DNA of 64,000 nucleotides, from assembly GCA_000496135.1 (NCBI GenBank), contig KI542675.1, positions 124,001-188,000 on the forward strand. The letters are read 5' to 3'. The stretch is from Thermoplasmatales archaeon E-plasma. Its GTDB lineage: Archaea; Thermoplasmatota; Thermoplasmata; Thermoplasmatales; Thermoplasmataceae. The notes beneath the pieces were generated by a model, which saw only the letters and a program-made list of their open reading frames with translations, did no database searches and was not told the origin of the DNA. Below, in pieces: positions 17,876 through 26,378 of the stretch. Numbering within the stretch: the first letter of the stretch is position 1; every line of letters starts with the position of its first letter. The translations under genes were made by a program, and so were the position numbers.

Positions 17876-20745
17876 TAGAATTAAGATATCCTAATGAAGA
17901 GAATTCAAGGCTATTTAGAAACAACATTATAGACAATCTCTTTTATGAGTTATTATACACTGGAGAGGATAAAGCAAATAATAAAAAATTTGGGGCTTTA
18001 TCCTATATATTAAATAATTATCCCATAAGCCTAGCCAAGGGAGGTAAAAATTTTGTTCAGTATAACGACACTTCATATTTTGAACATGTTCTTAATGCGA
18101 CATTCATCGCTGCAAAGTTTTTAGAGCTCAAATATAATGATGAGCAAATAAAAGCATATTCAGAACTTGGTTATTTACGATTATTCCTCTGCGCAATGGT
18201 TGTTCATGATATGAATAAACTAATTAATGTACCTCCAGATGGAAAGTCATACTATTCTGGATTAATAAATAACAAACAAACTCTTATAAAAATAGTTTCA
18301 TATAACATGTCCCAAGAACCAATCTATAAAAATTCAGATGAATGGATCAGTGATCTCATATTCTTAATTCTAGCAGTGGAAGATGGAACACGATCCTTTG
18401 CTACAAACATTGAAACAAAAATAAATAAACCAATTCTTATGCAGCTTTCACAAATACTGCACATAGGGGATAAATACTCATCCATATTGTCCAGAAAAAA
18501 TTTTGATAGTGATGAATTTGTATGCAATTTAAATAAGGAAATAATAAGTGTAATAGGGAATGAAAGAATTCCAAAAATTCACAAGATAAATCTTAATTAT
18601 ATCCCGCAATCAATCCTATATATTAAGACGAGAGATGAAATAAAAAAAGCAATAAAATCCTCCAAGTCTATTGAAATTTTTTTATCCTCTCATAACTGGT
18701 TTATAATTTTTGATTACGATTATAAATTAAGGGAGCGCTCTGTGCAGGAGGAAATCATCTCTCTTACGCTGAATAGATTACAGAAAAAAAATTCTGATGT
18801 AGAAAGAAAACGATTAGCAAGTGATAAAATAAAATCATTAAAATTTAGAAATAATAGTATAAACGTCTCATTTCTCCAAGAGGGATTCTCCTCACCTGAT
18901 ACAATAAGAGAATGTGTTACATATTGGACTAAAACGAATCCGAATTCTTTCATACATCTGGAAGGACAGCAATACATAGCTAGAAACGCCGAAAAACTTA
19001 GGCGCGTATTGAAAAAAATGGATGCTGATCTAGACCTAAATAGAGGCACAAAATTAAAGATTCAATTATCTGAAGATGAACGGAATTATTTCATAGAATT
19101 ATGGATTTTATTACTTATAAAAAATGAGGTAGAAAAAAGAAAGGGGGAGAGAGAGTCTTCTGGCTTTTCAGTAGCCACAATAGGATTGGACGAAGGTAAT
19201 TTAACCTCTATAACAAGGAAATCACTTGAGACTATGTGGAATGCGTTTTCAACCTTGGAGGGAAAATCTGAGGAAGAGAAAGAGCAAATTATCAATGATA
19301 TTAGTGAAAATATATCAGCTTCCGCGAAAAGTTTTTCTGGCATTAATGCACGGGACCCTTATATTGAAGCTTTTCAGAACGTTTTCCTTATTGATAAGAC
19401 CGAAAACACAGAAATTTCCTTTAACCGGGAGGATAAGTGTGTCCAATGCGGGATGAGAGGAAAAGAAAGCTTTGAGGATTCCAGAGTATTTGGAATAAAA
19501 GCAACCAGTGGTTCTGGTATAAAGCTCTCCTCACTTAACGATTCGCAGAAATTTAAAGGGAAAATCTGCGACCTCTGTATAGAAGAAAATTATCTTAGAA
19601 AAAACAAATATGGGCAGGTCTCTGGATCATGGGTATTCCAAATCAATCCGTTTAAGGCGTTGCCAGATTTTGATTATTCACGGATATTGGATGGTGAATT
19701 CATCTACGATGAGAATGGGACAATGAAAATCAAAATTGGCCAGGCAACACACTCACTTATTGGGAACTCCCATATTATAACATTTATAGAGAAAACATCA
19801 TTAGGTGGTAGTTCAAAGGTAGATAAGAGCAGATCTCTCTTAAAAACTTTCGACATTTTAAAAACCTCACTTAAATTGATAAACAAGTTTGGAATAAAAA
19901 TTGCAATTTCTCCTCTTTTTTCAACAGATATGATATCTGGAGTAACATTTTATTGGGAGAACGCACCATCTTGGGTTCAAAATATTAAACTGCATAAACT
20001 TCACTTGGATGAAATTAAGGAAGCGATGGAGTCGATAGAATTAATCGATTCATTATCTCATCTTGGAGGAAATGACAAGAATAGCTTTTTAAAAGAAATG
20101 ATAATGAAAGTGTCAAGAAATCCTCTCTATTTATTTAATATTCTATATGATAAATCTTTTAATGGAAAATCAGAAAAAGACCAGAAAAAAAAGAAGTTTT
20201 TACATGATGAGGAGATAAAGGGGCTTCTCGAGAAAATTGAAAAAGATGTGTTGGTTAAAAAGGAAATGGGTGAAATGAAAATGATGGATGAAGTAGTAGG
20301 AAAAGCGTGTGAATTGTTTGATGTATTAAAATTTGTAAAGAAAGACATAGTGGAGTCCAATAATGATAGAACCTGGATAATTAGGGAATCCTTCAGGATA
20401 GAGGAGAAACTACAGGGGTCACTAAAAAACATTACTGATGATGACATAATAGGTGCTATCGCAGGAGGTATTGACACTGTCTTAAGAAGGGAAAAGACGT
20501 TTCAAAATTTTGCTGGACAGAAAAAGGAAAATATTGCTGATGCAGCTATTAGTTATGCCAGTGCTTTCCATAATTTTTATAAAACAATTACAAAAGAGTG
20601 TCAAATAGACACAGAATTGAGGAAGATTTTCATCAACCAGTTTGGATTATCATTTTATATGATGATTATGGAAAGGATAAATAATCAATACAAAACGGAC
20701 ATAAACGAGAAATTTGAAGAAAGCAAAGGTGTGAAAAATGAGTGA
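17872..20745 (+). CDS. cas10d: Cas10d/Csc3, large subunit of the type I-D effector
   Basis: A 957-residue Cas10d. An HD nuclease domain is at the N-terminus (H72 in FEHV; VHDMNK with H112-D113), which supplies the DNA-cleaving activity that Cas3 carries in other type I systems. A zinc-finger-like pair (CVQCG near residue 523 and CDLC near 567) precedes the palm-like half. No GGDD cyclase motif is seen, as expected for Cas10d. It begins with TTG, overlapping the cas6 stop as TTGA, and overlaps csc2 by eight bases. Lysine- and glutamate-rich, AT-biased codon use matches the rest of this operon and differs from the flanking chromosome. Confidence 0.92.
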   Translation: MIELRYPNEENSRLFRNNIIDNLFYELLYTGEDKANNKKFGALSYILNNYPISLAKGGKNFVQYNDTSYFEHVLNATFIAAKFLELKYNDEQIKAYSELGYLRLFLCAMVVHDMNKLINVPPDGKSYYSGLINNKQTLIKIVSYNMSQEPIYKNSDEWISDLIFLILAVEDGTRSFATNIETKINKPILMQLSQILHIGDKYSSILSRKNFDSDEFVCNLNKEIISVIGNERIPKIHKINLNYIPQSILYIKTRDEIKKAIKSSKSIEIFLSSHNWFIIFDYDYKLRERSVQEEIISLTLNRLQKKNSDVERKRLASDKIKSLKFRNNSINVSFLQEGFSSPDTIRECVTYWTKTNPNSFIHLEGQQYIARNAEKLRRVLKKMDADLDLNRGTKLKIQLSEDERNYFIELWILLLIKNEVEKRKGERESSGFSVATIGLDEGNLTSITRKSLETMWNAFSTLEGKSEEEKEQIINDISENISASAKSFSGINARDPYIEAFQNVFLIDKTENTEISFNREDKCVQCGMRGKESFEDSRVFGIKATSGSGIKLSSLNDSQKFKGKICDLCIEENYLRKNKYGQVSGSWVFQINPFKALPDFDYSRILDGEFIYDENGTMKIKIGQATHSLIGNSHIITFIEKTSLGGSSKVDKSRSLLKTFDILKTSLKLINKFGIKIAISPLFSTDMISGVTFYWENAPSWVQNIKLHKLHLDEIKEAMESIELIDSLSHLGGNDKNSFLKEMIMKVSRNPLYLFNILYDKSFNGKSEKDQKKKKFLHDEEIKGLLEKIEKDVLVKKEMGEMKMMDEVVGKACELFDVLKFVKKDIVESNNDRTWIIRESFRIEEKLQGSLKNITDDDIIGAIAGGIDTVLRREKTFQNFAGQKKENIADAAISYASAFHNFYKTITKECQIDTELRKIFINQFGLSFYMMIMERINNQYKTDINEKFEESKGVKNE

Positions 20746-21865
20746 AATAAAGGAAAAACTAGTAGAGGAATTTGGTGAAAACGCATTTATATCAAAGGAA
20801 AAGGGAGATATCAATCCATTGCTGATGAAAAATGAGGCTAAGAAATTGGTATTTGTCCTTATACGAGAAACAATAGGACCATTCATTGTTAGAAGTGATG
20901 TTCCAGAGGAAACCATAACAACCAATATCCAAGGTCGAAATGTTGTTGAAGTCCCAGCTCGTAAATTTAAGTCTCGTGAAAAGATGGCGGGAATAAGATT
21001 CCTGAGATTATTAAAAGTGATGCCTGAGAGTTATATATATAACGAGGTTAATAACAGAAACGAACTCAAAAATCCGACGAGCATTTTGATGGGAGACACG
21101 ATCGTAAAGGGTAATGATGCTGGGAAATCAATGATCCCTTCAAGATTAATATATTCACATTCATATAGTATTAGAGATAAATATCAAATCACAGAGGTTC
21201 TTCAACATAATCAACTGGGAGATAATGGTACAACTATAGATAGTGAAGGAAAAAATAAAACAGGATTATTTTTAACCGAATATGTTAAACCTGGAGTATT
21301 CTTTCCATCTTTTTTGGTTCTCCAAAACCCAACACCCGAGCTTTTCTTTCATACAGTTGTCTCGCTAAAAGCATCATCGTATGGAGCTCAAACGGCAATC
21401 ACAGGGAGTAATATAAAAAATCATATTATAGGAATACTCTCATGTAAAAACGAACCACCGGTCACATCATACACAATTTCAAGAGACTTCAAAAATGAAG
21501 ATCGATCTAGAATCGATAGAGATAAATTGATAACATTTATTGTCAAAGAGATTTTGAAAAATAAAACTCACGAGGAAGATACCTTTTTCTTGTTGAACAG
21601 CGAAGCAACAAACAGAATGATAAATGAATTCAAAGGTATAGGAGGAATAAAAGTCTCTACACTTGATATAAATTCCTTAATTTTCAATAAATCCGTTGAT
21701 CAGATAAGACAAATATATGCAGAGTTAAACCAGGAAATTGATGAATTTTTTTCCAAAATTTTTCCTAAAACAAAACCTAGGAGAGAAAATAGCCAGTCAG
21801 TTATTCAAGAGAGTATAGATGATGAAGATCAAGCGGAGAATGAAACCGATGAAAGGGAAAATTGA
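20738..21865 (+). CDS. csc2: Csc2 (Cas7 family backbone subunit, type I-D)
   Basis: A 375-residue Csc2, the Cas7-type protein that lines the crRNA in the I-D Cascade. GDTIVKGNDAGKSMIPSRL and the segment FPSFLVLQNPTPELFFHTVVSL are typical of the Csc2 family; the acidic C-terminal tail (ESIDDEDQAENETDERE) looks disordered. It lies between cas10d and csc1, overlapping both, in the standard I-D order. Confidence 0.88.
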   Translation: MSEIKEKLVEEFGENAFISKEKGDINPLLMKNEAKKLVFVLIRETIGPFIVRSDVPEETITTNIQGRNVVEVPARKFKSREKMAGIRFLRLLKVMPESYIYNEVNNRNELKNPTSILMGDTIVKGNDAGKSMIPSRLIYSHSYSIRDKYQITEVLQHNQLGDNGTTIDSEGKNKTGLFLTEYVKPGVFFPSFLVLQNPTPELFFHTVVSLKASSYGAQTAITGSNIKNHIIGILSCKNEPPVTSYTISRDFKNEDRSRIDRDKLITFIVKEILKNKTHEEDTFFLLNSEATNRMINEFKGIGGIKVSTLDINSLIFNKSVDQIRQIYAELNQEIDEFFSKIFPKTKPRRENSQSVIQESIDDEDQAENETDEREN

Positions 21866-22523
21866 AAAATATGAAATACAACTTCTCGACCCTCTTTTTT
21901 ACAATTCATTTCCAGATTCTGGAGCAGCAGGTTCATCCATAACTAGTAATTTCATTGGTGATATATCTCTAGATTATTCAATTGTCAATTCATTATGTTT
22001 AGTAAATACCTTCTTCGGATACTCAACAAATAAGCCTAATTATAAGGAATTAAGAGACTTTCCCATATTATGTACAGTTGCCAAACCAGTTGATAATACT
22101 AATGAACCATTCACAAGAGTATATGATTTCGCAACATCGTTTGTATCAGAGGGCTATCCTCAGGTTTCTTCCCTTCAAATGAGTGGGAAGACTTCGTATA
22201 AGCAGTGGATAAAAAGGCGGGGTATTGGGGCCGGAAACAAGTTTACGTGTTTCATTATAAACAAAAGTAGTGATGATCTCCCAATTCATTTTACATCAAG
22301 AATTGGAAACATGAAATCCACTCTTTGTCTTTTCACAAAGAGTCCAATTAATTACCAAACTGACACTGCCTGGATAAATATCTACACACTTGGAGTATTA
22401 TTCCATGTGAACAAATTGCTTGATGAGCCACCTTCAAGTATATATTTTGAAAGTTTTTATTATAGAATTATGAAAAATATCAGCATGCCTATGCTAAAAG
22501 AAATTTCGGAAGTGCTGGAGTAG
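21849..22523 (+). CDS. csc1: Csc1 (Cas5 family subunit, type I-D)
   Basis: The Cas5-type subunit that caps the 5' handle of the crRNA. Start chosen at the ATG at 21849 (224 residues; KIEKYEIQLLDPLFYNS), as the further upstream ATG codons lie deeper inside csc2 and encode a basic non-homologous leader. YEIQLLDPLFYNSFPDSG and SFVSEGYPQVSSLQ are in the places expected for the Csc1 family, although similarity is weaker than for csc2. It overlaps csc2 by 17 bases and is followed six bases later by cas3'. Confidence 0.8.
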   Translation: MKGKIEKYEIQLLDPLFYNSFPDSGAAGSSITSNFIGDISLDYSIVNSLCLVNTFFGYSTNKPNYKELRDFPILCTVAKPVDNTNEPFTRVYDFATSFVSEGYPQVSSLQMSGKTSYKQWIKRRGIGAGNKFTCFIINKSSDDLPIHFTSRIGNMKSTLCLFTKSPINYQTDTAWINIYTLGVLFHVNKLLDEPPSSIYFESFYYRIMKNISMPMLKEISEVLE

Positions 22524-22529
22524 TGTATC

Positions 22530-24536
22530 ATGGAAAAAAGCCTTAAACTGGATAGAATGTATATAGAACGCGCTCAGAATGTAGGAACATTATTCAGTGA
22601 TGAGAGGGATTCTACCTTTCAAAAAGAATATTCATTATATTCCTATCAACAAAAAATATTAACGGATCAGTTCAATGGTGCTGATATAATATTCCTCGAT
22701 GCTCCAACAGGTTCAGGAAAAACGTTTTCATTTATTCTGCCAGTAATTGGTACATTTGAAAAGGATCAAGGAGGTATATTGACGAAAACTGTCGTAATAA
22801 CAGAACCAACTAATCAAATATTGGAAGAGGAAGAAAGTGAAATTTCTTTAATTTTGAAAAAGTATTTTAATGATAAAATTAAAGTCACTAAAATTACCGG
22901 CCCTGGAAAAGAAAAAAAAGACCAAAAGGGGTTAGCGCACGGAAACTATGAGAACATAATTAACGCCCCTTATCATAGTAAATTAATATTAACAAACCCT
23001 GATATCTTAACACTTTTGATTTCATATTATTATAAAAATATAATTATTGAAAACAGATTCAATCAACAATTTAATGATTCTAAATTAAAAGATTGGAAGC
23101 AATTTTTTGCGAGCGTTGATTACCTTATATTTGATGAATATCACTCATATAATGAGGCTTCCTTAGGTAAATTGGTTGCATATACAATATTGGGAAAAGG
23201 ATCAGGTTTGTTTAAGGATTTTAAACATTTAAAAATAATATTCTCATCGGGAACTCCTTTGGCCACATTTAAAAATATAATTAAGAAGAATATAGATAAA
23301 TCTGTAAAAATTTATGACTCAATAAAACCGGAAATTTTTTACGGGAAGGACATCGATAAAAGTAAGGCTAAAGTAACTCAATTTAGAGGAGAAACAGAAA
23401 TAATATTTACCGATAGAGAAATTTTCGAAGAGACAGATTATCGAAATAATGATGGGAAAAGGAGAATGTATCTTTTCAATAAGGTAGTTGAAATGGAACA
23501 ATTTGGCGAAAAGTTAAGAAGGGAAAATATCTCATTTATTTCATACTCGAGAATAGATACAAAGATTAAAGATAAACAAATTGATAAAAATGACAGCAAC
23601 GTCATCATTTCCACGGCAACCACTATGGAACTAGGTTCCAATAAAAACCCAGACATTGCACACGTAGAAGTTGGTTATAATGTAGAATCAATTTTGCAGC
23701 GGATTGGAAGGGTGTCAAGGAGAGGGCAAGCTGGTAAAATTTATATTCACTTAGGACAACAAAACGGTATGCTTATAGATTCAATTAAAAATTATACTGA
23801 ACCCATAACATATGAACAACTCACTGAAGAAGTTGAGAAATTACTTAATAAAAAATTTCTAGATGTTCCTTCATTGAATGCCAACATTGGAGCAATGCTC
23901 TACTTCGTTTACAAGGGCCTTAGTTTTGATGACCCTGCTAAATCAGACGTAGAAAAAATTGGTAAAAAGTTCAAATTTTTTGAAGCTATGGTTAGGGTTG
24001 AAGAATTCAAAGAGAATGCAATTGATATCTTAAACAAAACACAGCGTGGGGATCAGTTTGAAATTGAAAACTTGAAAAGGTGGGTTGTAAATGTTTTTAA
24101 TTCATTTAGGCTTTTCCGAGGTAATATTCTTGAGAAAGACATTGAATTTACAAGGGGAGGCATTGAAGTAGTACGGTCAAGTCAAAACCTTATTTGGATA
24201 AAGAGATTTACCGAATATGAGTATAATCGGGAAAATGATGTCTACTCAATTAAGAAATTCAGTGATGAGCCGAATAATATTTTTTGTTTAATTTATCCAT
24301 CTTTGAATAACCGAAAAGGGCTCTCTATTCCTTATCTGGAACTTATAGATAAAAGTAAATTTACAAACAATATAAAGAGAGATTTTAATGAATGGTATGA
24401 ATGGAATTTCCAGAATTGTGAAAACGAAACGCTACGTAAATATCTGTCTGATATTCAAACAGTGATTGAAAATTTAAGTTACTTAACACTTCCTACTATA
24501 GAAACTGAGGTTAGTGATGCTGATTTCATTATTTGA
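22530..24536 (+). CDS. cas3: Cas3' helicase (type I-D, no HD domain)
   Basis: A 668-residue SF2 helicase that unwinds target DNA. Walker A is APTGSGKT (GSGKT 61-65), the Walker B box is DEYH near residue 202, motif III is SSGTPLA, and the C-terminal RecA domain ends with QRIGRVSRRGQAG (motif VI). There is no HD nuclease; this is the I-D arrangement in which the nuclease sits on Cas10d. It overlaps cas4 by 23 bases. Confidence 0.92.
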   Translation: MEKSLKLDRMYIERAQNVGTLFSDERDSTFQKEYSLYSYQQKILTDQFNGADIIFLDAPTGSGKTFSFILPVIGTFEKDQGGILTKTVVITEPTNQILEEEESEISLILKKYFNDKIKVTKITGPGKEKKDQKGLAHGNYENIINAPYHSKLILTNPDILTLLISYYYKNIIIENRFNQQFNDSKLKDWKQFFASVDYLIFDEYHSYNEASLGKLVAYTILGKGSGLFKDFKHLKIIFSSGTPLATFKNIIKKNIDKSVKIYDSIKPEIFYGKDIDKSKAKVTQFRGETEIIFTDREIFEETDYRNNDGKRRMYLFNKVVEMEQFGEKLRRENISFISYSRIDTKIKDKQIDKNDSNVIISTATTMELGSNKNPDIAHVEVGYNVESILQRIGRVSRRGQAGKIYIHLGQQNGMLIDSIKNYTEPITYEQLTEEVEKLLNKKFLDVPSLNANIGAMLYFVYKGLSFDDPAKSDVEKIGKKFKFFEAMVRVEEFKENAIDILNKTQRGDQFEIENLKRWVVNVFNSFRLFRGNILEKDIEFTRGGIEVVRSSQNLIWIKRFTEYEYNRENDVYSIKKFSDEPNNIFCLIYPSLNNRKGLSIPYLELIDKSKFTNNIKRDFNEWYEWNFQNCENETLRKYLSDIQTVIENLSYLTLPTIETEVSDADFII

Positions 24537-25032
24537 TGAGAAATTTAGAATTTCTGGAGAAAGTTTCTTTGACTATTTCTCATGTAAAACAAGATTATGG
24601 ATGGAATCTAGGAATATTGATGGAGATTTTGATTCAAATGAACATATTAAGCTTGGTAAATTTATCGATGAATCTACCTTTAGAAGGGAAAAGCACAGAC
24701 TTCAAATACCAGGGATATGCTCCATAGATTTCATAAAAACTGATTCTGGATTTTTAGAAATTCATGAAGTCAAAAAGGGAAAAAAAGTTAGTAAACCACA
24801 AATAATGCAAACGATGTATTACATTTACATATTGAATGAGATAACAGGGAAAGAATGTGTGGGGTTTTTGCATCTACCTGAGGCAAGGAAAAAAATTGAA
24901 ATAAAGCTTAATGAAGAACTGATAAGAGGATCCTTAAAAGAAATTTCTGAAGTAATAAATAATGATTGCCCTAAACCAGAAATAAAGGCTATTTGCAGAG
25001 GGTGCAGCTATAATCATATGTGTTGGGGTTAA
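24514..25032 (+). CDS. cas4: Cas4 nuclease (type I-D adaptation)
   Basis: A 172-residue Cas4, a RecB-like exonuclease that trims prespacers and checks PAMs. One cluster cysteine is N-terminal (YFSCKTRLW) and three are C-terminal (C-x-n-CRGCSYNHMCW); the RecB core is GICSIDFIK...LEIHEVKKGK. The start is GTG at 24514 or ATG three bases later, inside the cas3' end. The stop codon TAA abuts the cas1 ATG. Confidence 0.9.
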   Translation: MMLISLFDEKFRISGESFFDYFSCKTRLWMESRNIDGDFDSNEHIKLGKFIDESTFRREKHRLQIPGICSIDFIKTDSGFLEIHEVKKGKKVSKPQIMQTMYYIYILNEITGKECVGFLHLPEARKKIEIKLNEELIRGSLKEISEVINNDCPKPEIKAICRGCSYNHMCWG

Positions 25033-25994
25033 ATGTCAAAAAATATTTATGTTCTAAGCGAGGGAAAACTTAGTGTTGATGAGGATGCTTTTAGATTTGA
25101 CTCTAAGGGAGAATTAACCCCGTTTTCCCCCCATATGAGACCGAATCTATAGAGCTTTATGGTGGAGTGACATTAACATCAGGGGTTTTTTCACTTTCAT
25201 CTAAAAACACCATCCCAATTCACTTTTTTGGATATTATGGAAACTATGAAGGCACTTACTGGCCTAAAGAGTTGCATTTCAGCGGCGATTTGTCCATAAG
25301 GCAATCAGCCCTATTTTTAGATTTCAGCAAGAGAATAGAATTGTGTAATATTCTAGTTAATGGGATAAGGACAAACATGAAAGAAACTATAGTCCACTAC
25401 AAAAATACATGCGAAGAGTTGTTTAACAATGAGGTACAAAGGAATACCATTCAGGATTTGATGATGGAAGAAGGGCGTTTGTGGAAGAAATATTATTTAG
25501 AAATTGATAATATTGTGTTTGAGCCTTTTAGATTAGAACAGCGAATTAAACATCCGACGTTAAATTATGGAAATTCATTAATTTCGTTTTTGAATTCTCT
25601 ATTGTATGCTGAAATTGTAACGCAATGTCGCCATGTTAGTTTGAACCCTAGTATTTCTTTCTATCACTCACCAACAAGAAGTAGATTCTCCCTAGCACTT
25701 GATATATCAGAAATTTTTAAACCGGCTTTTGTTTCACGAATATTTGTTTCTTTATGTAATAGGTCTATTATTCAAGCAAACGAAAAGTACTTTGATGACG
25801 ACAGTGTTGTTTTACTCAATAAAGAAGGAAAGCAGATTGTAATTAAGGAATGGGAAAAATATATGTCCAATACTCTATGGAGTCAAAAGCTGTCCAGAAA
25901 TGTTTCTCACAGAGAACAGATAAAATTTGAATTGTTCAAACTCATTAAGCATTATAATGGGATTGAAAATTATTCGCCTTTTGTGATGAGATAA
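25033..25994 (+). CDS. cas1: Cas1 integrase with reading frame shifted near the 5' end
   Basis: The ATG at 25033 opens a Cas1-like frame (MSKNIYVLSEGKLSVDEDAF) that hits TAG at 25150. The rest of Cas1 (PYETESIELYGGVTLTSG, then the C-terminal catalytic domain) continues in the -1 frame. The switch falls at six consecutive C (25127-25132): one extra base would restore a 320-residue Cas1 of normal size. The catalytic region is intact, with MEEGRLWKKYY for the glutamate, ISFYHSP for the histidine and LALDISE for the acidic residue. It may be a real mutation, a slippage site or a homopolymer sequencing error. A shorter independent frame starts at 25167 but lacks the N-terminal strand region. Confidence 0.85.
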
Positions 25995-26255
25995 ATGTTT
26001 GTGATAGTATCATATGATGTAAAATCTGGAAGAACTCAATTATTCAAAAAAATTTCTCAAAAATATCTATCGCATTTGCAATTTAGTGTATTTGCTGGAA
26101 ATATTACGGAATCGAATTTCAGGAGGTTGGTAAATGAAATAAGGGTTAAGCTAGACAAAGACGAAAAGATGATTGTATGGGAAATCCCAGATTCACAAAT
26201 TTGGAAGGAACATGTTTTTGGGAAACAGAAGTCCAGCGATGATATATTTCTATAG
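25995..26255 (+). CDS. cas2: Cas2 (type I-D adaptation)
   Basis: An 86-residue ferredoxin-fold protein that forms the Cas1-Cas2 integrase. FVIVSYDVKSG at the start and FSVFAGNITE at strand 3 are the usual Cas2 landmarks. The ATG directly follows the cas1 stop. Last gene before the leader and array. Confidence 0.9.
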   Translation: MFVIVSYDVKSGRTQLFKKISQKYLSHLQFSVFAGNITESNFRRLVNEIRVKLDKDEKMIVWEIPDSQIWKEHVFGKQKSSDDIFL

Positions 26256-26378
26256 GTCGATTTCGAAGGTGCAATATTGCATTGTAAGTATTTAAAAGCT
26301 TTTTTTATGTTATTTAATATTATCGTTAACTCGTACCTTAGGAATAAGAAATATATTTATATGAGGAAAGCAAATCTT
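26256..26378 (+). promoter_or_regulatory. Leader of the type I-D CRISPR array
   Basis: A 123-base AT-rich leader between cas2 and the first repeat. It holds a perfect 12-base palindrome, TGCAATATTGCA at 26270-26281, and a TATA-like tract, ATATATTTATATG at 26350-26362, centred ~24 bases before the first repeat, so the precursor crRNA should start at or near that repeat. The perfect repeats nearest this side and damaged ones at the far side support this orientation. Confidence 0.6.
26291..26306 (+). terminator. Possible T-run terminator of the I-D cas operon
   Basis: AAAAGCTTTT at 26294-26303, running into seven consecutive T (26300-26306), lies 45 bases after the cas2 stop and before the leader TATA box. 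Archaeal termination at T-runs makes this a reasonable end for the cas transcript. Confidence 0.35.

Noticed and set aside
17872-20745. Possible type III system because of the Cas10-like protein and a CARF regulator
   Set aside because: No GGDD cyclase motif or Csm/Cmr genes; the presence of csc1, csc2 and cas3' defines type I-D.
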